Of a DNA stretch of 64,000 nucleotides, positions 9,578 through 19,742 are shown piece after piece. Within the stretch, counting starts at the first letter, position 1. The number at the start of each line of letters is the position of its first letter. The position numbers and the translations under genes were made by a program. The notes below the pieces were generated by a model. The model was not told where the DNA came from, ran no database searches, and saw nothing but the letters and a program-made list of their open reading frames with translations. Source of the DNA: Mycolicibacterium moriokaense (GTDB taxonomy: Bacteria; Actinomycetota; Actinomycetes; Mycobacteriales; Mycobacteriaceae); contig NZ_QQBJ01000028.1 of assembly GCF_003347205.1 (NCBI RefSeq), positions 1 to 64,000 on the forward strand, given 5' to 3'.

Positions 9578-11122
9578 CTAGGCTCTGGTCTTCTCCCGGT
9601 CCCACGCGGTCACCGGGTCGTAGTTCTCCCAGAACGTTGCGCCGTTGATGTTGAGCGCCAGCGGGTCGAACGTCGGGTCCAGCCCGTCCTTCTTCTGCTT
9701 CTCGTAGTCCGAGAGTGCCCGGAATGCGGGCTGCTGCAAGATGATGATCCCGACGATGTTCAGCCAGGCCATCAACCCCACCCCGATGTCGCCCAGCACC
9801 CACGCCTCGGTGGCCGTGGACACCGCACCCATCACGACCGACACCAGGATCAGCGCCTGCAGCAGCATCGTGGTGTTGGAGCCGACAGAGCCGCGCAGAT
9901 ACGGCACCGGGATCGGTGCGAAGCGGCCGAGCATGAACCGTAGGTTCGTCTCCGCCATGTAGTAGTAGGCGATGATCGTGGTGAAGCAGAAGAACGCCAG
10001 CGAGATCGCGATGAACGTCGACCCCGCACCGTTCCACAGCGAATCGAATCCGGCCTGAGCGAACGCGGGCCCGACCTCGACGTCGGCGGGCAGCAGGCCG
10101 CCGTCGGCCAGCACGGCTCCGTCGGCGCTCTCGCCGGAGAAGACGCGGTAGGCGCCGGTGGACAGGATCAGGAAGCCGGTCGACGAACAGATGAAGAGCG
10201 TGTCGACGTAGACGGCGAACGCCTGCACCAGACCCTGTTTGGCGGGATGGGAGACCTCCGCGGCGGCGGCCGCGTGCGGGCCGGTGCCCTGGCCTGCCTC
10301 GTTGGAGTAGATGCCGCGCTTGACGCCCCACATGACGGCCACCCCGACGATGGCCCCGAACGCCGAGTCCAGCCCGAAGGCGCTGGCGAAGATGAGTTCG
10401 ACGACGCCGAGCACCTGGTCGGCGTTGAGCGCGACGATCACCAGGGCCAGCACGATGTACACCACGGCCATGAACGGCACGACGATCGACGCGAACGCCG
10501 CGATCCGCTTGACCCCGCCGATGATGACGAACGCCAGCACGATCACGCTGCCGACGGCCACCCACCACTTGGAGAAGCCCCACGCGGAGTTCATCGCCGA
10601 GGCCATCGAATTCGACTGGACGCTGGGCAGCAGAAGGCCACACGCCAGCACCGTCACCGCGGCGAAGACGAAGCCGTACATCTTGAACACCGGACGTGCG
10701 GCGGTGTGGGCGAACGCCCTGCTGAGGTAGTAGGCGGGGCCGCCGCGGTACTCGCCGGTCAACCGGTCGCGGGTCTTGTAGATCTGGCCGAGCGTGCACT
10801 CGACGAACGAGGTGGACGCGCCGAGGAAGGCCACCGTCCACATCCAGAACAGCGCTCCCGGCCCGCCGAACGCGATGGCCGTCGCGACGCCGGCGATGTT
10901 GCCCGTGCCGACGCGGCCGGCCAGCGACAACGTCAGCGCCTGGAACGACGAGACGCCGGAGGGGGAGCGCTCGCCCTTGAGCATCAGCCGGATCATCTCC
11001 CGGAACTGACGCACCTGAACGAACCGTGAGCGAATGGAGAAATACACACCTGCGGCCAGACACAGGTAGACGAGCGCATTGCTCCACACGTATCCGTTTA
11101 CCGCATCAAGGAATTCAGTCAT
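9578..11122 (-). CDS. Alanine/glycine:cation symporter, AgcS family
   Basis: This 514-aa polytopic membrane protein belongs to the AgcS family, which couples Na+ (or H+) to uptake of alanine or glycine. Family hallmarks are SLAGRVGTGNIAGVATAIAFGGPGALFWMW (read in two parts around residues 67-97), GIYSNEAGQGTGPHAAAA (about 275-292) and the C-terminal WLNIVGIIILQQPAFRAL. About 10-11 hydrophobic helices are visible. TGGAGG lies at the right distance upstream of the ATG at 11122. It is an insertion relative to M. tuberculosis, where the TB22.2 and Rv3035 genes are neighbours. The 147-bp leader was checked for a glycine riboswitch and none was recognised. Confidence 0.92.
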   Translation of the reverse strand: MTEFLDAVNGYVWSNALVYLCLAAGVYFSIRSRFVQVRQFREMIRLMLKGERSPSGVSSFQALTLSLAGRVGTGNIAGVATAIAFGGPGALFWMWTVAFLGASTSFVECTLGQIYKTRDRLTGEYRGGPAYYLSRAFAHTAARPVFKMYGFVFAAVTVLACGLLLPSVQSNSMASAMNSAWGFSKWWVAVGSVIVLAFVIIGGVKRIAAFASIVVPFMAVVYIVLALVIVALNADQVLGVVELIFASAFGLDSAFGAIVGVAVMWGVKRGIYSNEAGQGTGPHAAAAAEVSHPAKQGLVQAFAVYVDTLFICSSTGFLILSTGAYRVFSGESADGAVLADGGLLPADVEVGPAFAQAGFDSLWNGAGSTFIAISLAFFCFTTIIAYYYMAETNLRFMLGRFAPIPVPYLRGSVGSNTTMLLQALILVSVVMGAVSTATEAWVLGDIGVGLMAWLNIVGIIILQQPAFRALSDYEKQKKDGLDPTFDPLALNINGATFWENYDPVTAWDREKTRA

Positions 11123-11269
11123 CGTCGTGCGCCTCCAGCAATGTCCCGGTTTCGTAGCCCAGCGGTTTCAACTCGACACTGGATGCTTGCACCCGCATGA
11201 GAGAGGTCGGTTACCAGGCTGTGACATCGCTGTTAGGTCACTGCGGAAATGCTGAAAGGGCGGCGGGTC

Positions 11270-12556
11270 TCAGGCGGGCGCGAAGCCGTACACCTGGCCC
11301 GCGCTGGTGGCGATGACCACGCGGCGGTCGTGGCCGATCGACACCCCGACCGGAAAGCCCTCCGCCTCGGGCAGCGGGTAGCTGTTCACGGTGCGTCCGT
11401 CGGCGGGATCGAACACCAGCAGCGCCTGACCGTTGTCGGCGTCCTTGACGACGGTGTAGGCGACATGGTCGCCGGCCCGGCTCGACGTGGTCAACGGGGA
11501 CACGTCGGCGCGGGTCCAGATGACGTCGGCGTGGTCACCGCGGTCCTTGATCGCGACCAATTGGGTGTCAGGCCCGCCCCCGGCGATGACGTCCTCGCCC
11601 GGGGACACCGACGGCGGCGTCTGGGACAAGAACTTCAGCGGTGTCGACCATTTGGGCTTGCCGTTCTCCGCGTCGATGGCCCACAGCCTGTTGTCGCGGC
11701 CGTTGACGTAGACCGTCGATCCGTCGGCCGAGAAAACCGGGCTGGCGATCGTTCCGGCCTTGACCGCGTCGCTGGTCCAGGCGACCGCAAGGTTGGGGCT
11801 GCGATCGGGGTCGTACTTCAAGCCGACGAGCACCGAGGCGGCGGCGCCCGGTTGCCACACCGGCACGACCACCGTGTTCGTTTTCGCGGCGAACGCGGGC
11901 GCCGCGGCGACCGGGCACTTGGGCCGCGCCGGGCGACAGTCGGCGAGCCCGCGAAGCGAGTCGGTCGGGTCGACCCCTTCAACCAGGTCGAGGGGATTGC
12001 CGATGACGGTGCCGCGATGGGCGTCGAACAGCAGCACCTGGCCCAGGTGCGTGACCACGAGAAGTTGGCCCGGCGCCAGAATCCGAGCGGTGGTCGGCAT
12101 CCCGATGACCGGTTGCCGCCAGCGGATCCACTGGGTGGGCGGGAACGACAGCATCGCGCCGGGCTGACCGACATAGAGGTTGTCGAAGCCGTCCCACAGC
12201 GGACTCGAGTCGCCGCCGCCCTGCCACAGCCGGGTGCACCAGCGCTGGCGCCCGTTGTTGTCGGCTTCCCACACCATCAGCGAGCAGCCGGCCGGGGTCT
12301 GCCCGTTGACCGCTAGAAAACTGCCCGACCCCAGCGCCGCCGCGGCACCCAGGTCGCCCTTGACCGAGCGACTCCACTTCAATTCGAGGGCGTCGGCGCC
12401 GGCGAGGTCGGTGTAGCTGCTGTTGGCGGCGTCGCCGTACTGGGCGGGCCAGCCGTCGGACGCGTGTGCCTCCACCCAGGAGTCGGTGTTACCGCAACCG
12501 GCCAGAGCGCCCGTGATCAGCGCTGTTGACGCCAGCGCGAGGAGTCGCCGGTACAC
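11270..12556 (-). CDS. PQQ/WD40-type beta-propeller lipoprotein (Rv3035-like)
   Basis: This 428-aa lipoprotein has a signal peptide with lipobox ALAGC (Cys at about residue 21) and probably sits on the outer face of the plasma membrane. The rest shows repeating beta-propeller strands of the PQQ-binding-like type, e.g. RLWAIDAENGKPKWSTPL and ALLVFDPADGRTVNSYPL, which end blades. No PQQ-dehydrogenase active site is apparent, so a binding or scaffold role is likelier. It matches the Rv3035 position, opposite to the acetyltransferase gene. The 82-bp gap to the divergent gene must hold both promoters. Confidence 0.85.
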   Translation of the reverse strand: MYRRLLALASTALITGALAGCGNTDSWVEAHASDGWPAQYGDAANSSYTDLAGADALELKWSRSVKGDLGAAAALGSGSFLAVNGQTPAGCSLMVWEADNNGRQRWCTRLWQGGGDSSPLWDGFDNLYVGQPGAMLSFPPTQWIRWRQPVIGMPTTARILAPGQLLVVTHLGQVLLFDAHRGTVIGNPLDLVEGVDPTDSLRGLADCRPARPKCPVAAAPAFAAKTNTVVVPVWQPGAAASVLVGLKYDPDRSPNLAVAWTSDAVKAGTIASPVFSADGSTVYVNGRDNRLWAIDAENGKPKWSTPLKFLSQTPPSVSPGEDVIAGGGPDTQLVAIKDRGDHADVIWTRADVSPLTTSSRAGDHVAYTVVKDADNGQALLVFDPADGRTVNSYPLPEAEGFPVGVSIGHDRRVVIATSAGQVYGFAPA

Positions 12557-12638
12557 GCGGTCCTTTCCCAGTCCTATTCACAAAGCCCACGTGAGGGTAA
12601 CCGTTCGGGGCCGAGGTGCTCGCGTAGGCTTTCCGGCC

Positions 12639-13376
12639 ATGACGACGATGTGGGGTGCGCCGCTGCACAAGCGCTGGCGGGGATCCCGGCTGCGTGACCC
12701 GCGCCAGGCCAAGTTCCTCACGATGGCCTCGCTGCGCTGGGTGATCTCCAACCGGGCCTTCACGCCTTGGTATCTGGTCCGCTACTGGCGGCTGCTCAAG
12801 TTCAAGCTGGCCAACCCGCACATCATCACCAGGGGCATGGTCTTCCTCGGCAAGGGTGTCGAGATCCAGGCCACCCCGGAGTTGTCGACGATGGAGATCG
12901 GCCGTTGGGTGCACATCGGCGACAAGAACACCATCCGCTGCCACGAGGGCTCGCTGCGCTTCGGCGACAAGGTGGTGCTCGGCCGCGACAACGTCATCAA
13001 CACCTACATCGACATCGAGTTGGGCGACTCGGTGCTGATGGCCGACTGGGTGTATGTCTGCGACTTCGACCACAAGATGGACGACATCAACCTGCCCATC
13101 AAGGACCAGGGCATTCTCAAGGGCCCGGTGCGCATCGGCCCCGACACCTGGATCGCCACCAAGGTCACGATCCTGCGTAACACCACCATCGGAAAGGGGT
13201 GTGTGCTCGGCTCGCATGCGGTGGTCAAGGGTGACATCCCCGACTATTCGATCGCTGTCGGGGCGCCGGCCAAGGTGGTGAAGAACCGCAAGCTGGCGTG
13301 GGACACCTCGGCGGCCGAGCGCGCGCGGCTGGCCGCCGCCCTGGCCGACATCGAGCGCAAGAAAGCCTCCCGCTAG
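12639..13376 (+). CDS. Left-handed beta-helix acetyltransferase (Rv3034c-like)
   Basis: This 245-aa acyltransferase of the hexapeptide-repeat family contains the repeats VEIQATPELSTMEIGRWVHIG, VVLGRDNVI and TWIATKVTILRNTTIGKGCVLGSHAVVKGDIP. It ends in the usual AVGAPAKVVKNRK cap. Such enzymes transfer acetyl or similar groups from CoA to sugar hydroxyls. The homologue Rv3034c lies in the MGLP gene neighbourhood, so an MGLP acylation role is plausible (inference). The ATG at 12639 gives the family length; an upstream extension to 12423 would overlap the divergent lipoprotein. The last 26 bp (13351-13376) recur at 14861-14886. Confidence 0.87.
   Translation: MTTMWGAPLHKRWRGSRLRDPRQAKFLTMASLRWVISNRAFTPWYLVRYWRLLKFKLANPHIITRGMVFLGKGVEIQATPELSTMEIGRWVHIGDKNTIRCHEGSLRFGDKVVLGRDNVINTYIDIELGDSVLMADWVYVCDFDHKMDDINLPIKDQGILKGPVRIGPDTWIATKVTILRNTTIGKGCVLGSHAVVKGDIPDYSIAVGAPAKVVKNRKLAWDTSAAERARLAAALADIERKKASR
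13351..13376 (+). repeat. 26-bp direct repeat, left copy (3' end of acetyltransferase)
   Basis: tcgagcgcaagaaagcct followed by cccgctag ends the acetyltransferase gene, including its stop codon. The copy at 14861-14886 matches at 24 of 26 positions in the same orientation, 1,510 bp away. The two copies bracket the two exported-protein genes between them. Confidence 0.85.
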
Positions 13377-13388
13377 TTCTCTGGCTCG

Positions 13389-13460
13389 CCTTGCACCGCG
13401 AGCGTGCGTGTCTGCACACCGCCACGCCGCAAATCAGTGTGCAAAAGCGGTCGCTCGCGC
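13389..13460 (+). repeat. Palindromic intergenic repeat, family 1, copy 1
   Basis: This 72-bp element starts ccttgcaccgcgagcgtgcg and ends gcggtcgctcgcgc. It matches the reverse complement of 30858-30927 over most of its length, with the first 26 or so bases nearly identical. The 294-bp space it lies in (13377-13670) shows no other supported feature. Confidence 0.8.
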
Positions 13461-13670
13461 GGGGTTGAGCGTGACGATACTGCTGAGAGCGGCATCTGCG
13501 CGCCGGAAGGTGGCTTGCGAACCGCGATTTCGCAGCAGCACGCACAAGCCTGGCGACGCGCACAGCATATCGCCGACACGCTGCCCGAGGGTGATCCGAA
13601 CAGGGAATCGATGCGCATCGCGGGTTCGACGGCCACATCGCAAGGTCGCACGCGATGCCCTGACTGGTCG

Positions 13671-14333
13671 TCAGGCCTCGACGGTGATCGGATGGTAGGA
13701 CCCCATGCCGAACGGTTCGCCCTCCATGGGGTTGTCGGCGTTGGTCAGGGTGGCGCCGATCGATGTTTCGCCGTCGGTGATCGTCGCCCCCTGCTCGGCG
13801 TTGAGCGCCATCTCCAGTTGGTAGGTGACCGTCTGGCCGTGCCTGAGCGGGAACGGCGGCACCAGATTCTGGGTGATGTAGTCCATCCCGGTACCCTCCC
13901 GGACGTACGGGACATCGACCCACTCATTCGTTTGCCGATCGAGCATGTGCATCGTTCCTTCGGCCATCATGCTGGCTCCCGGCGGCCCGCATGAGCAATG
14001 ACCCAGCGATACAACGAGTCCCGCCTTCGCGATGTCGGGTCCGTTGTTGACCAGCGTGACGCTGAACCGCAGCGGCGGTCCGCCGAGCTTGACTGTGGTG
14101 TCGCCCTCCGGCACGACGGTTATGTCGACGGTCTTCGGCTTCGGCGCGTACGTGGACACAGTTGTCGTCGGTGTCGACGAAGTCGCTGCGGGCTGAATCG
14201 AGGAAGCCGGCGTCTGTGCGAATGTCGTTGGGCCCGAGCCGGTTGGCGTATCGGCATGCGAACAGCCGACGACGGCTGCAATAGCGGCTGCGGCGATCGC
14301 CGCGACGACGGATACGCGATCGTCGAGGGTCAT
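13671..14333 (-). CDS. Putative lipoprotein with Thr/Pro-rich linker
   Basis: This 220-aa exported protein has a hydrophobic signal (residues 8-22) ending in VVGC, a plausible lipobox. A Ser/Thr/Pro linker of about 45 residues follows, then a beta-rich domain: PPLRFSVTLVNNGPDIAKAG, a CSC pair, and paired motifs for a DUF11- or CARDB-like surface domain. No enzyme motif is visible. The ATG at 14333 is preferred over upstream starts because it begins the signal peptide. It follows the secreted-protein gene at 14351 on the same strand with a 17-bp gap. Function unknown. Confidence 0.72.
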   Translation of the reverse strand: MTLDDRVSVVAAIAAAAIAAVVGCSHADTPTGSGPTTFAQTPASSIQPAATSSTPTTTVSTYAPKPKTVDITVVPEGDTTVKLGGPPLRFSVTLVNNGPDIAKAGLVVSLGHCSCGPPGASMMAEGTMHMLDRQTNEWVDVPYVREGTGMDYITQNLVPPFPLRHGQTVTYQLEMALNAEQGATITDGETSIGATLTNADNPMEGEPFGMGSYHPITVEA

Positions 14334-14350
14334 GGCGTGGATCTTTCTGA

Positions 14351-14794
14351 TCAGCCGAGGTCGTAGGACCCGGTCCAAGCGCGGAAGTAGTGCCCGGTGC
14401 CTGCGTCGGTGCATGTCACACCGAAGTCCTCGCTGTCGCAGGTGATCGTGCCGACAGATCGCGTCTGGCCGAGATCGAGCGTGAACTCACCCGGCGTGTC
14501 ATCGGAACCGACGACGCACGAGTAGTCCGGCGTACTGCCCTGTCTGAGGGTGAGCTGCGGATTGGCCGGACCGGGAACATCACATTTGTCGGCCAAGACC
14601 GGATAGGCGGCATGCCGGACCACACAGTTCGCATAGGGGTCTCCGTTGTAGCTGAGGGTCATCTCGCACTTGACGTTTCCCGTTGGGTCGGTGAAGAGCA
14701 GATATTCGGGCGCGGCATGGGCTGTCCCCGCCGAGCCGAGGACTGCCGAAGCTGCTGCGCCGAGTGCCAGCGCGAGCACCGAGGTTCGGTTCAT
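14351..14794 (-). CDS. Small secreted cysteine-containing protein
   Basis: This 147-aa protein has a classic Sec signal peptide (hydrophobic 6-20, cleavage after GTAHA, about residue 27). The mature chain has about 120 residues with six cysteines (in VKCEM, NCVVR, DKCDV, SCVVG, TCDSE and TCTDA), suggesting disulfides. Mature motifs EYLLFTDPTGNVKCEM and GHYFRAWTGSYDLG resemble small mycobacterial exported proteins of unknown function. The ATG at 14794 starts the signal. It is co-directional with, and upstream of, the lipoprotein gene at 13671. Confidence 0.75.
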   Translation of the reverse strand: MNRTSVLALALGAAASAVLGSAGTAHAAPEYLLFTDPTGNVKCEMTLSYNGDPYANCVVRHAAYPVLADKCDVPGPANPQLTLRQGSTPDYSCVVGSDDTPGEFTLDLGQTRSVGTITCDSEDFGVTCTDAGTGHYFRAWTGSYDLG

Positions 14795-14860
14795 GCGCCA
14801 AGATTGCGCCCGCGCTCTTGGAGAATTCTTGGATCCCGCGATCTTGCAGCTTTCTGACAG

Positions 14861-14886
14861 TCGAGCGCAAGAAAGCCTGTCGCTAG
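14861..14886 (+). repeat. 26-bp direct repeat, right copy
   Basis: tcgagcgcaagaaagcct followed by gtcgctag repeats the 3' end and stop codon of the acetyltransferase gene at 13351-13376 (24/26). Here it is in non-coding DNA, without the gene, consistent with a junction left by insertion or duplication. Confidence 0.8.
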
Positions 14887-14919
14887 CTTCGGGCGTTGAG
14901 TGTGCCCTGGATGGCAGGG

Positions 14920-16185
14920 TCATGCGGTCGGCACGTCGCGGGACAGCAGGTCCGCCCAGGAGTCGCGACGCACCACGAGCCGGGCGTTGCCGTCGGAGAC
15001 GAACACCACAGGGATACGCCGGGCACCGTTGTACTGGTTCGACATCGTGTAGCAGTACGCACCTGTCACCGGGACGGCCAGTAGGTCTCCCACCACGGGG
15101 TCTTGCAGGGCCACACCGTCCACCAGGTAGTCGCCGGATTCGCAGTGTCGCCCCACCACCGTCACGGCTTCGCCGCCGCCGACGCGATTCACCAGGGTGG
15201 CCTCGAACCGTTGCTGATACAGCGCCACCTCCATGTTGTCGCCCATACCGCCGTCGACAGCTACATGGGTGATGCCCGGCCCTCGTTTGACGGTGGTGAC
15301 GCGGTAGACGGTGCAACCGGCGGTCGCCACCATGCTTCGACCCGGCTCGACGATGATCCGGCAATCGGACGGCAGCAGCTCGCGCGCCCGCGCGGTCAGT
15401 GCCTCGGCGTACGCGTCCAGCGTCGGCGGATCCTCGGCGTAGGTGTACCGCACGCCCAGGCCGCCGCCGAGGTCGTAGGTGTCGAAGTCGCCGAGCTCGG
15501 CGATCGGTGCTACCGCGGCAGCCAATTGGCCGGCGTCCAGGAGCTGCGAACCCACATGGGTGTGTACGCCTTCGCAGTGCAGCACACGGCTGGCCTTGAT
15601 GCGCGCTATCGCCTCACGCGCGGCGGCGGGCAGAAGGCCGAACTTGGTACCCGCATGCCCGGTGGCCATTGCCGCGTTGGTGTCGGCTGAGACGCCGGGG
15701 ATGACGCGCACCAAACAGGCCTGACGGCCGCCGCGCTGCACAATCCTCTCGAGCCGGTCGATGTCGTCGAAGTTGTCGACCACCACCAGGCCGATACCGC
15801 ACCGGGCCGCCATTTCGAGTTCTTCGTCGGTTTTCGCGTTGCCGTGCAGCAGCATCCGCGCCGGATCAGCCCCAGCCGCCAACGCGGTGACGATCTCGCC
15901 GCCGCCTGCCACGTCGAGAAAGGCGCCTTCCTCGGCCATCAGCCGCTGGATAGCGGTGCACGGAAACGATTTCGACGCGAACGCCACCTCGCTGCGTGGC
16001 CAGCGTGCGCGGAATGCCGCGAGGTAGTCCCGCGCGCGAGTGCGCAACGCATGCTCGTCCATCACCAATACCGGCGTGCCGAATTCGGACGCCAGCGTGT
16101 CGAGCCGACATCCACCGACCATCAACGTGCCGTCCGCGTCGAGTATTGCGGTGGGCGGAAACAGTTCCAGCACAGTCGTATCCAT
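14920..16185 (-). CDS. Diaminopimelate/ornithine-type PLP decarboxylase, LysA-like paralogue
   Basis: This 421-aa fold-type III (alanine-racemase-like) PLP decarboxylase has the PLP lysine in FASKSFPC (about residue 62), HGNAKTDEEL, GVHTHVGSQL, the Gly loop DLGGGLG, EPGRS, the catalytic Cys in HCESGDYLV and GAYCYTMSNQYNG. These are hallmarks of DAP decarboxylase. The biosynthetic lysA of mycobacteria lies elsewhere (beside thrA as I recall), so this is probably a paralogue for a catabolic amino-acid substrate. It is the last gene of a ten-gene operon; its ATG shares one base with the stop of the NagB-like gene. Substrate unknown. Confidence 0.85.
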   Translation of the reverse strand: MDTTVLELFPPTAILDADGTLMVGGCRLDTLASEFGTPVLVMDEHALRTRARDYLAAFRARWPRSEVAFASKSFPCTAIQRLMAEEGAFLDVAGGGEIVTALAAGADPARMLLHGNAKTDEELEMAARCGIGLVVVDNFDDIDRLERIVQRGGRQACLVRVIPGVSADTNAAMATGHAGTKFGLLPAAAREAIARIKASRVLHCEGVHTHVGSQLLDAGQLAAAVAPIAELGDFDTYDLGGGLGVRYTYAEDPPTLDAYAEALTARARELLPSDCRIIVEPGRSMVATAGCTVYRVTTVKRGPGITHVAVDGGMGDNMEVALYQQRFEATLVNRVGGGEAVTVVGRHCESGDYLVDGVALQDPVVGDLLAVPVTGAYCYTMSNQYNGARRIPVVFVSDGNARLVVRRDSWADLLSRDVPTA

Positions 16186-16916
16186 TACAACTGTGCCGCA
16201 GCGGCCTTGTCCGCGATCACGGTGACGGCGGGATGGGTCCGCAGAATCGACGCGGGTACCGCCGCACTCACCGGGCCGTGCAACATCGCAGCAAGCGCCC
16301 CCGCCTTGCGTGACCCCCTGGCCAGGAGCACGACGGATCGGGCTCGGGATATCGTGCCGAGGCCCTGGGTGATGGCACTGGCTGGGACGTCTTCGGGCCT
16401 GTCGAAGAACCGGGCATTGTCGCGTCGCGTCTGTTCGGTGAGGCTGACCACCCGCGACGTCGAGTCGAACGCCGAACCCGGCTCGTTGAACGCCAAGTGG
16501 CCGTTGGCCCCGATGCCGGCGATCTGGACGTCGACTCCGCCGGCGCTGACGATCGCCTCCTCGAATCTGACGGCCTCGCGACCGGGGTCGGCGGCACCAC
16601 CGTCGGGCAGGATCACGCCTGCGGCGCACAAGGGTTCAGCGATCAGGGTGCGGACGTAGTAGCCGTAGCTGCGTGGATCGGACGGGCCGATTCCCACGTA
16701 CTCATCGAGTGCGACCAGCGTGGTCGCGGTCAAATCGGCTTCGTCGCAGTCACACCGACGCGCCAGCTCCGCATAGAGTGGCCGCGGAGTTTCGCCGGTG
16801 GCCACCCCCAGGCGGGGATTGTCGACAGGCAGCGCCGCCAACACGGCGTCGGCGGCCACCGTGCCGATGTCTGCGGCGTCCACCGTCTGCACCCGGACCC
16901 CGGCACGCGCCGTCAC
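16185..16916 (-). CDS. Glucosamine-6-phosphate deaminase family protein (NagB-like)
   Basis: This 243-aa NagB/RpiA/SOL-fold protein has the GVATGETPRPLY phosphate loop (about residues 37-48), ALDEYVGI (catalytic Asp, about 69-76), GIGANGHLAFNEPGS (catalytic His and Glu region, about 134-148) and ITQGLGTI near 182. These fit an aldose-ketose isomerase/deaminase acting on an amino-sugar phosphate. In this operon it follows an FGGY kinase, which could supply the phosphorylated substrate. The start is a GTG whose four-base overlap (GTGA) with the kinase stop implies coupled translation. The exact sugar cannot be read from sequence. Confidence 0.87.
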   Translation of the reverse strand: MTARAGVRVQTVDAADIGTVAADAVLAALPVDNPRLGVATGETPRPLYAELARRCDCDEADLTATTLVALDEYVGIGPSDPRSYGYYVRTLIAEPLCAAGVILPDGGAADPGREAVRFEEAIVSAGGVDVQIAGIGANGHLAFNEPGSAFDSTSRVVSLTEQTRRDNARFFDRPEDVPASAITQGLGTISRARSVVLLARGSRKAGALAAMLHGPVSAAVPASILRTHPAVTVIADKAAAAQL

Positions 16917-18327
16917 AGCTCCTCCTTTCGATTCACGTTGCGACGCAACGCATCATGTCGATGCGCGGCCTCGTCCCACCAGCGCGCCGCGTCGGGCCGC
17001 GGAGTGACCCTTTGGATGTTTCCGATGCGGGGGAGGGTGGACCCCAGGCTGTGGGCGGCGAAGAGGGCGGCCCCCAGTGCGGATGGGTCGGTCACCGCCG
17101 TGTCGACCAGCACATCACGGCCCGTTGCGTCGGCCAGATCCTGCTGCAGCAGGGGGCTGACGGCGGCTCCGCCACCCAGCAGAACGGGTCCCCGGGTCCC
17201 AGTGGCCAGCCCCAATACCTCGATGCAGCGTCTCAGTTCGTTGACGACTCCCGTCACCAGGGCGCGGGCAACGTGGCTCCGATTCATCCCCAGCGCGAGC
17301 CCGTGCACCGTGCCACGCAGGCCCGGATCCCATAGCGCGCCCTGCTCGCCCGGAGCCAGGTAGGGCAGAAACAGCGGCGCCTCGCCGGGCGATACCTCTG
17401 CGGCGGCTTCCAGCAGTGCATCAGGTCCGGACAGCCCCAACACCGCTGCAATCGCCTCGAAGGCGGAACCCATTGCCAGCAAATCCATCTCCAGCCCGAA
17501 TCCGCGCCCTGCCAGCGGCGTTACCAGGTAGCGCATCTGGTCGTCGAGTGTGGGAGCGTCGGAGATTCCCAACACAATGGCGCTCGTCCCGGCGACAACT
17601 GCGACGTCTCCGTGTTCGTGCGCACCGAGGCCGGCAGCTCCGAGAACCGAATCAGCGGCGCCCAGCACCACCGGAACCGGGGCCCAGCGCCGCGCCAGCT
17701 CGGCGCGCAGCGGCCGACCGGTGGATGCAGGAGCGACGTCGGGGAGGCGTCGAATACCAGCGGCGGCAACCAAATCGGCGCCCCATGTGTCGGCCAACAG
17801 GTCGAAGACGCCGTAGCCCGCGGCCGTACTCGGGTCGGTCAGCAGCGTGCCGGTGAGATACCAGAACAGGGCGTCCTTGGCGCCGGCCACCATCTCTGCG
17901 CTGCCACCCAGCCACCGCCGGCGCGCGTGCATTGGCGCGAGGTATCGTCCGTCGACGCGCTGACCGGTGATCCGGTACAGTTCGGCCGCTCCGATCTCGT
18001 CGATGAACTCCTGTGCCTCAGTTTCCGCTCGGGCATCCTCCCAGGTGATCGCCGGTGGCAGGATCGAATCGCCCTCGAACTCGACAAGGGTGGGCAGCAT
18101 GGCCGACAGACCGATTCCTGACCATCGTTCCGGCGCAACGATGTCCGCCAGCTCGTCGATCGCCTCCAATAGCGCGCGCCACCACTGCGCAGGATCCTGT
18201 TCTGCAGCAGCGGGTTCCGGACGGACCGTTGGATAGCTGCGTGAAACGCGTGCGCACAAGCCGCCTTCGGTGTCGACGGCCACGGCCTTGAGCGCCGACG
18301 TGCCCAGATCAATCCCCAGAAATGCGC

Positions 18328-18331
<4 letters not shown>
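16913..18331 (-). CDS. FGGY-family carbohydrate kinase
   Basis: This 472-aa sugar kinase has the ATP-site motif GIDLGTSALKAV at the N-terminus, ITWEDARAE (substrate-site WxDxR-like, about residue 95), AGTSAIVLG, LFLPYLAPGEQGALWDPGLRG read as the FGGY signature region, and LLGGGAAVSPLLQQ. Substrates of the family are ketoses, polyols or similar. It is most like xylulokinase in layout, but that is a family default rather than evidence of substrate. It overlaps its neighbours by four bases on each side, so it is an integral member of the operon. It is distinct from the FGGY kinase at 35320. Confidence 0.88.
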
Positions 18332-19692
<1,361 letters not shown>

Positions 19693-19742
19693 GGGCTTCT
19701 CTTTCTCGTGTAGCGCTTGGAGTTGCGGCGGAGGATGAGTAC

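Noticed and set aside
9348-11087. Long alternative frame (579 codons) over the AgcS gene
   Set aside because: It is Arg-rich out-of-frame translation of the symporter gene, which has clear AgcS motifs in its own frame.
11123-11269. Possible glycine riboswitch in the AgcS leader
   Set aside because: AgcS genes often have one, but I could not find the conserved riboswitch core on the minus strand; only a normal ribosome site (TGGAGG) is clear.
13377-13670. Small frames of 60-95 codons in the gap after the acetyltransferase
   Set aside because: They cross the palindromic repeat, lack ribosome sites and encode no recognisable protein.
16185-16629. Longer LysA-like protein starting near 16629
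   Set aside because: Residues before MDTTVLELF are out-of-frame translation of the NagB-like gene. ATG 16185 sits at the NagB stop.
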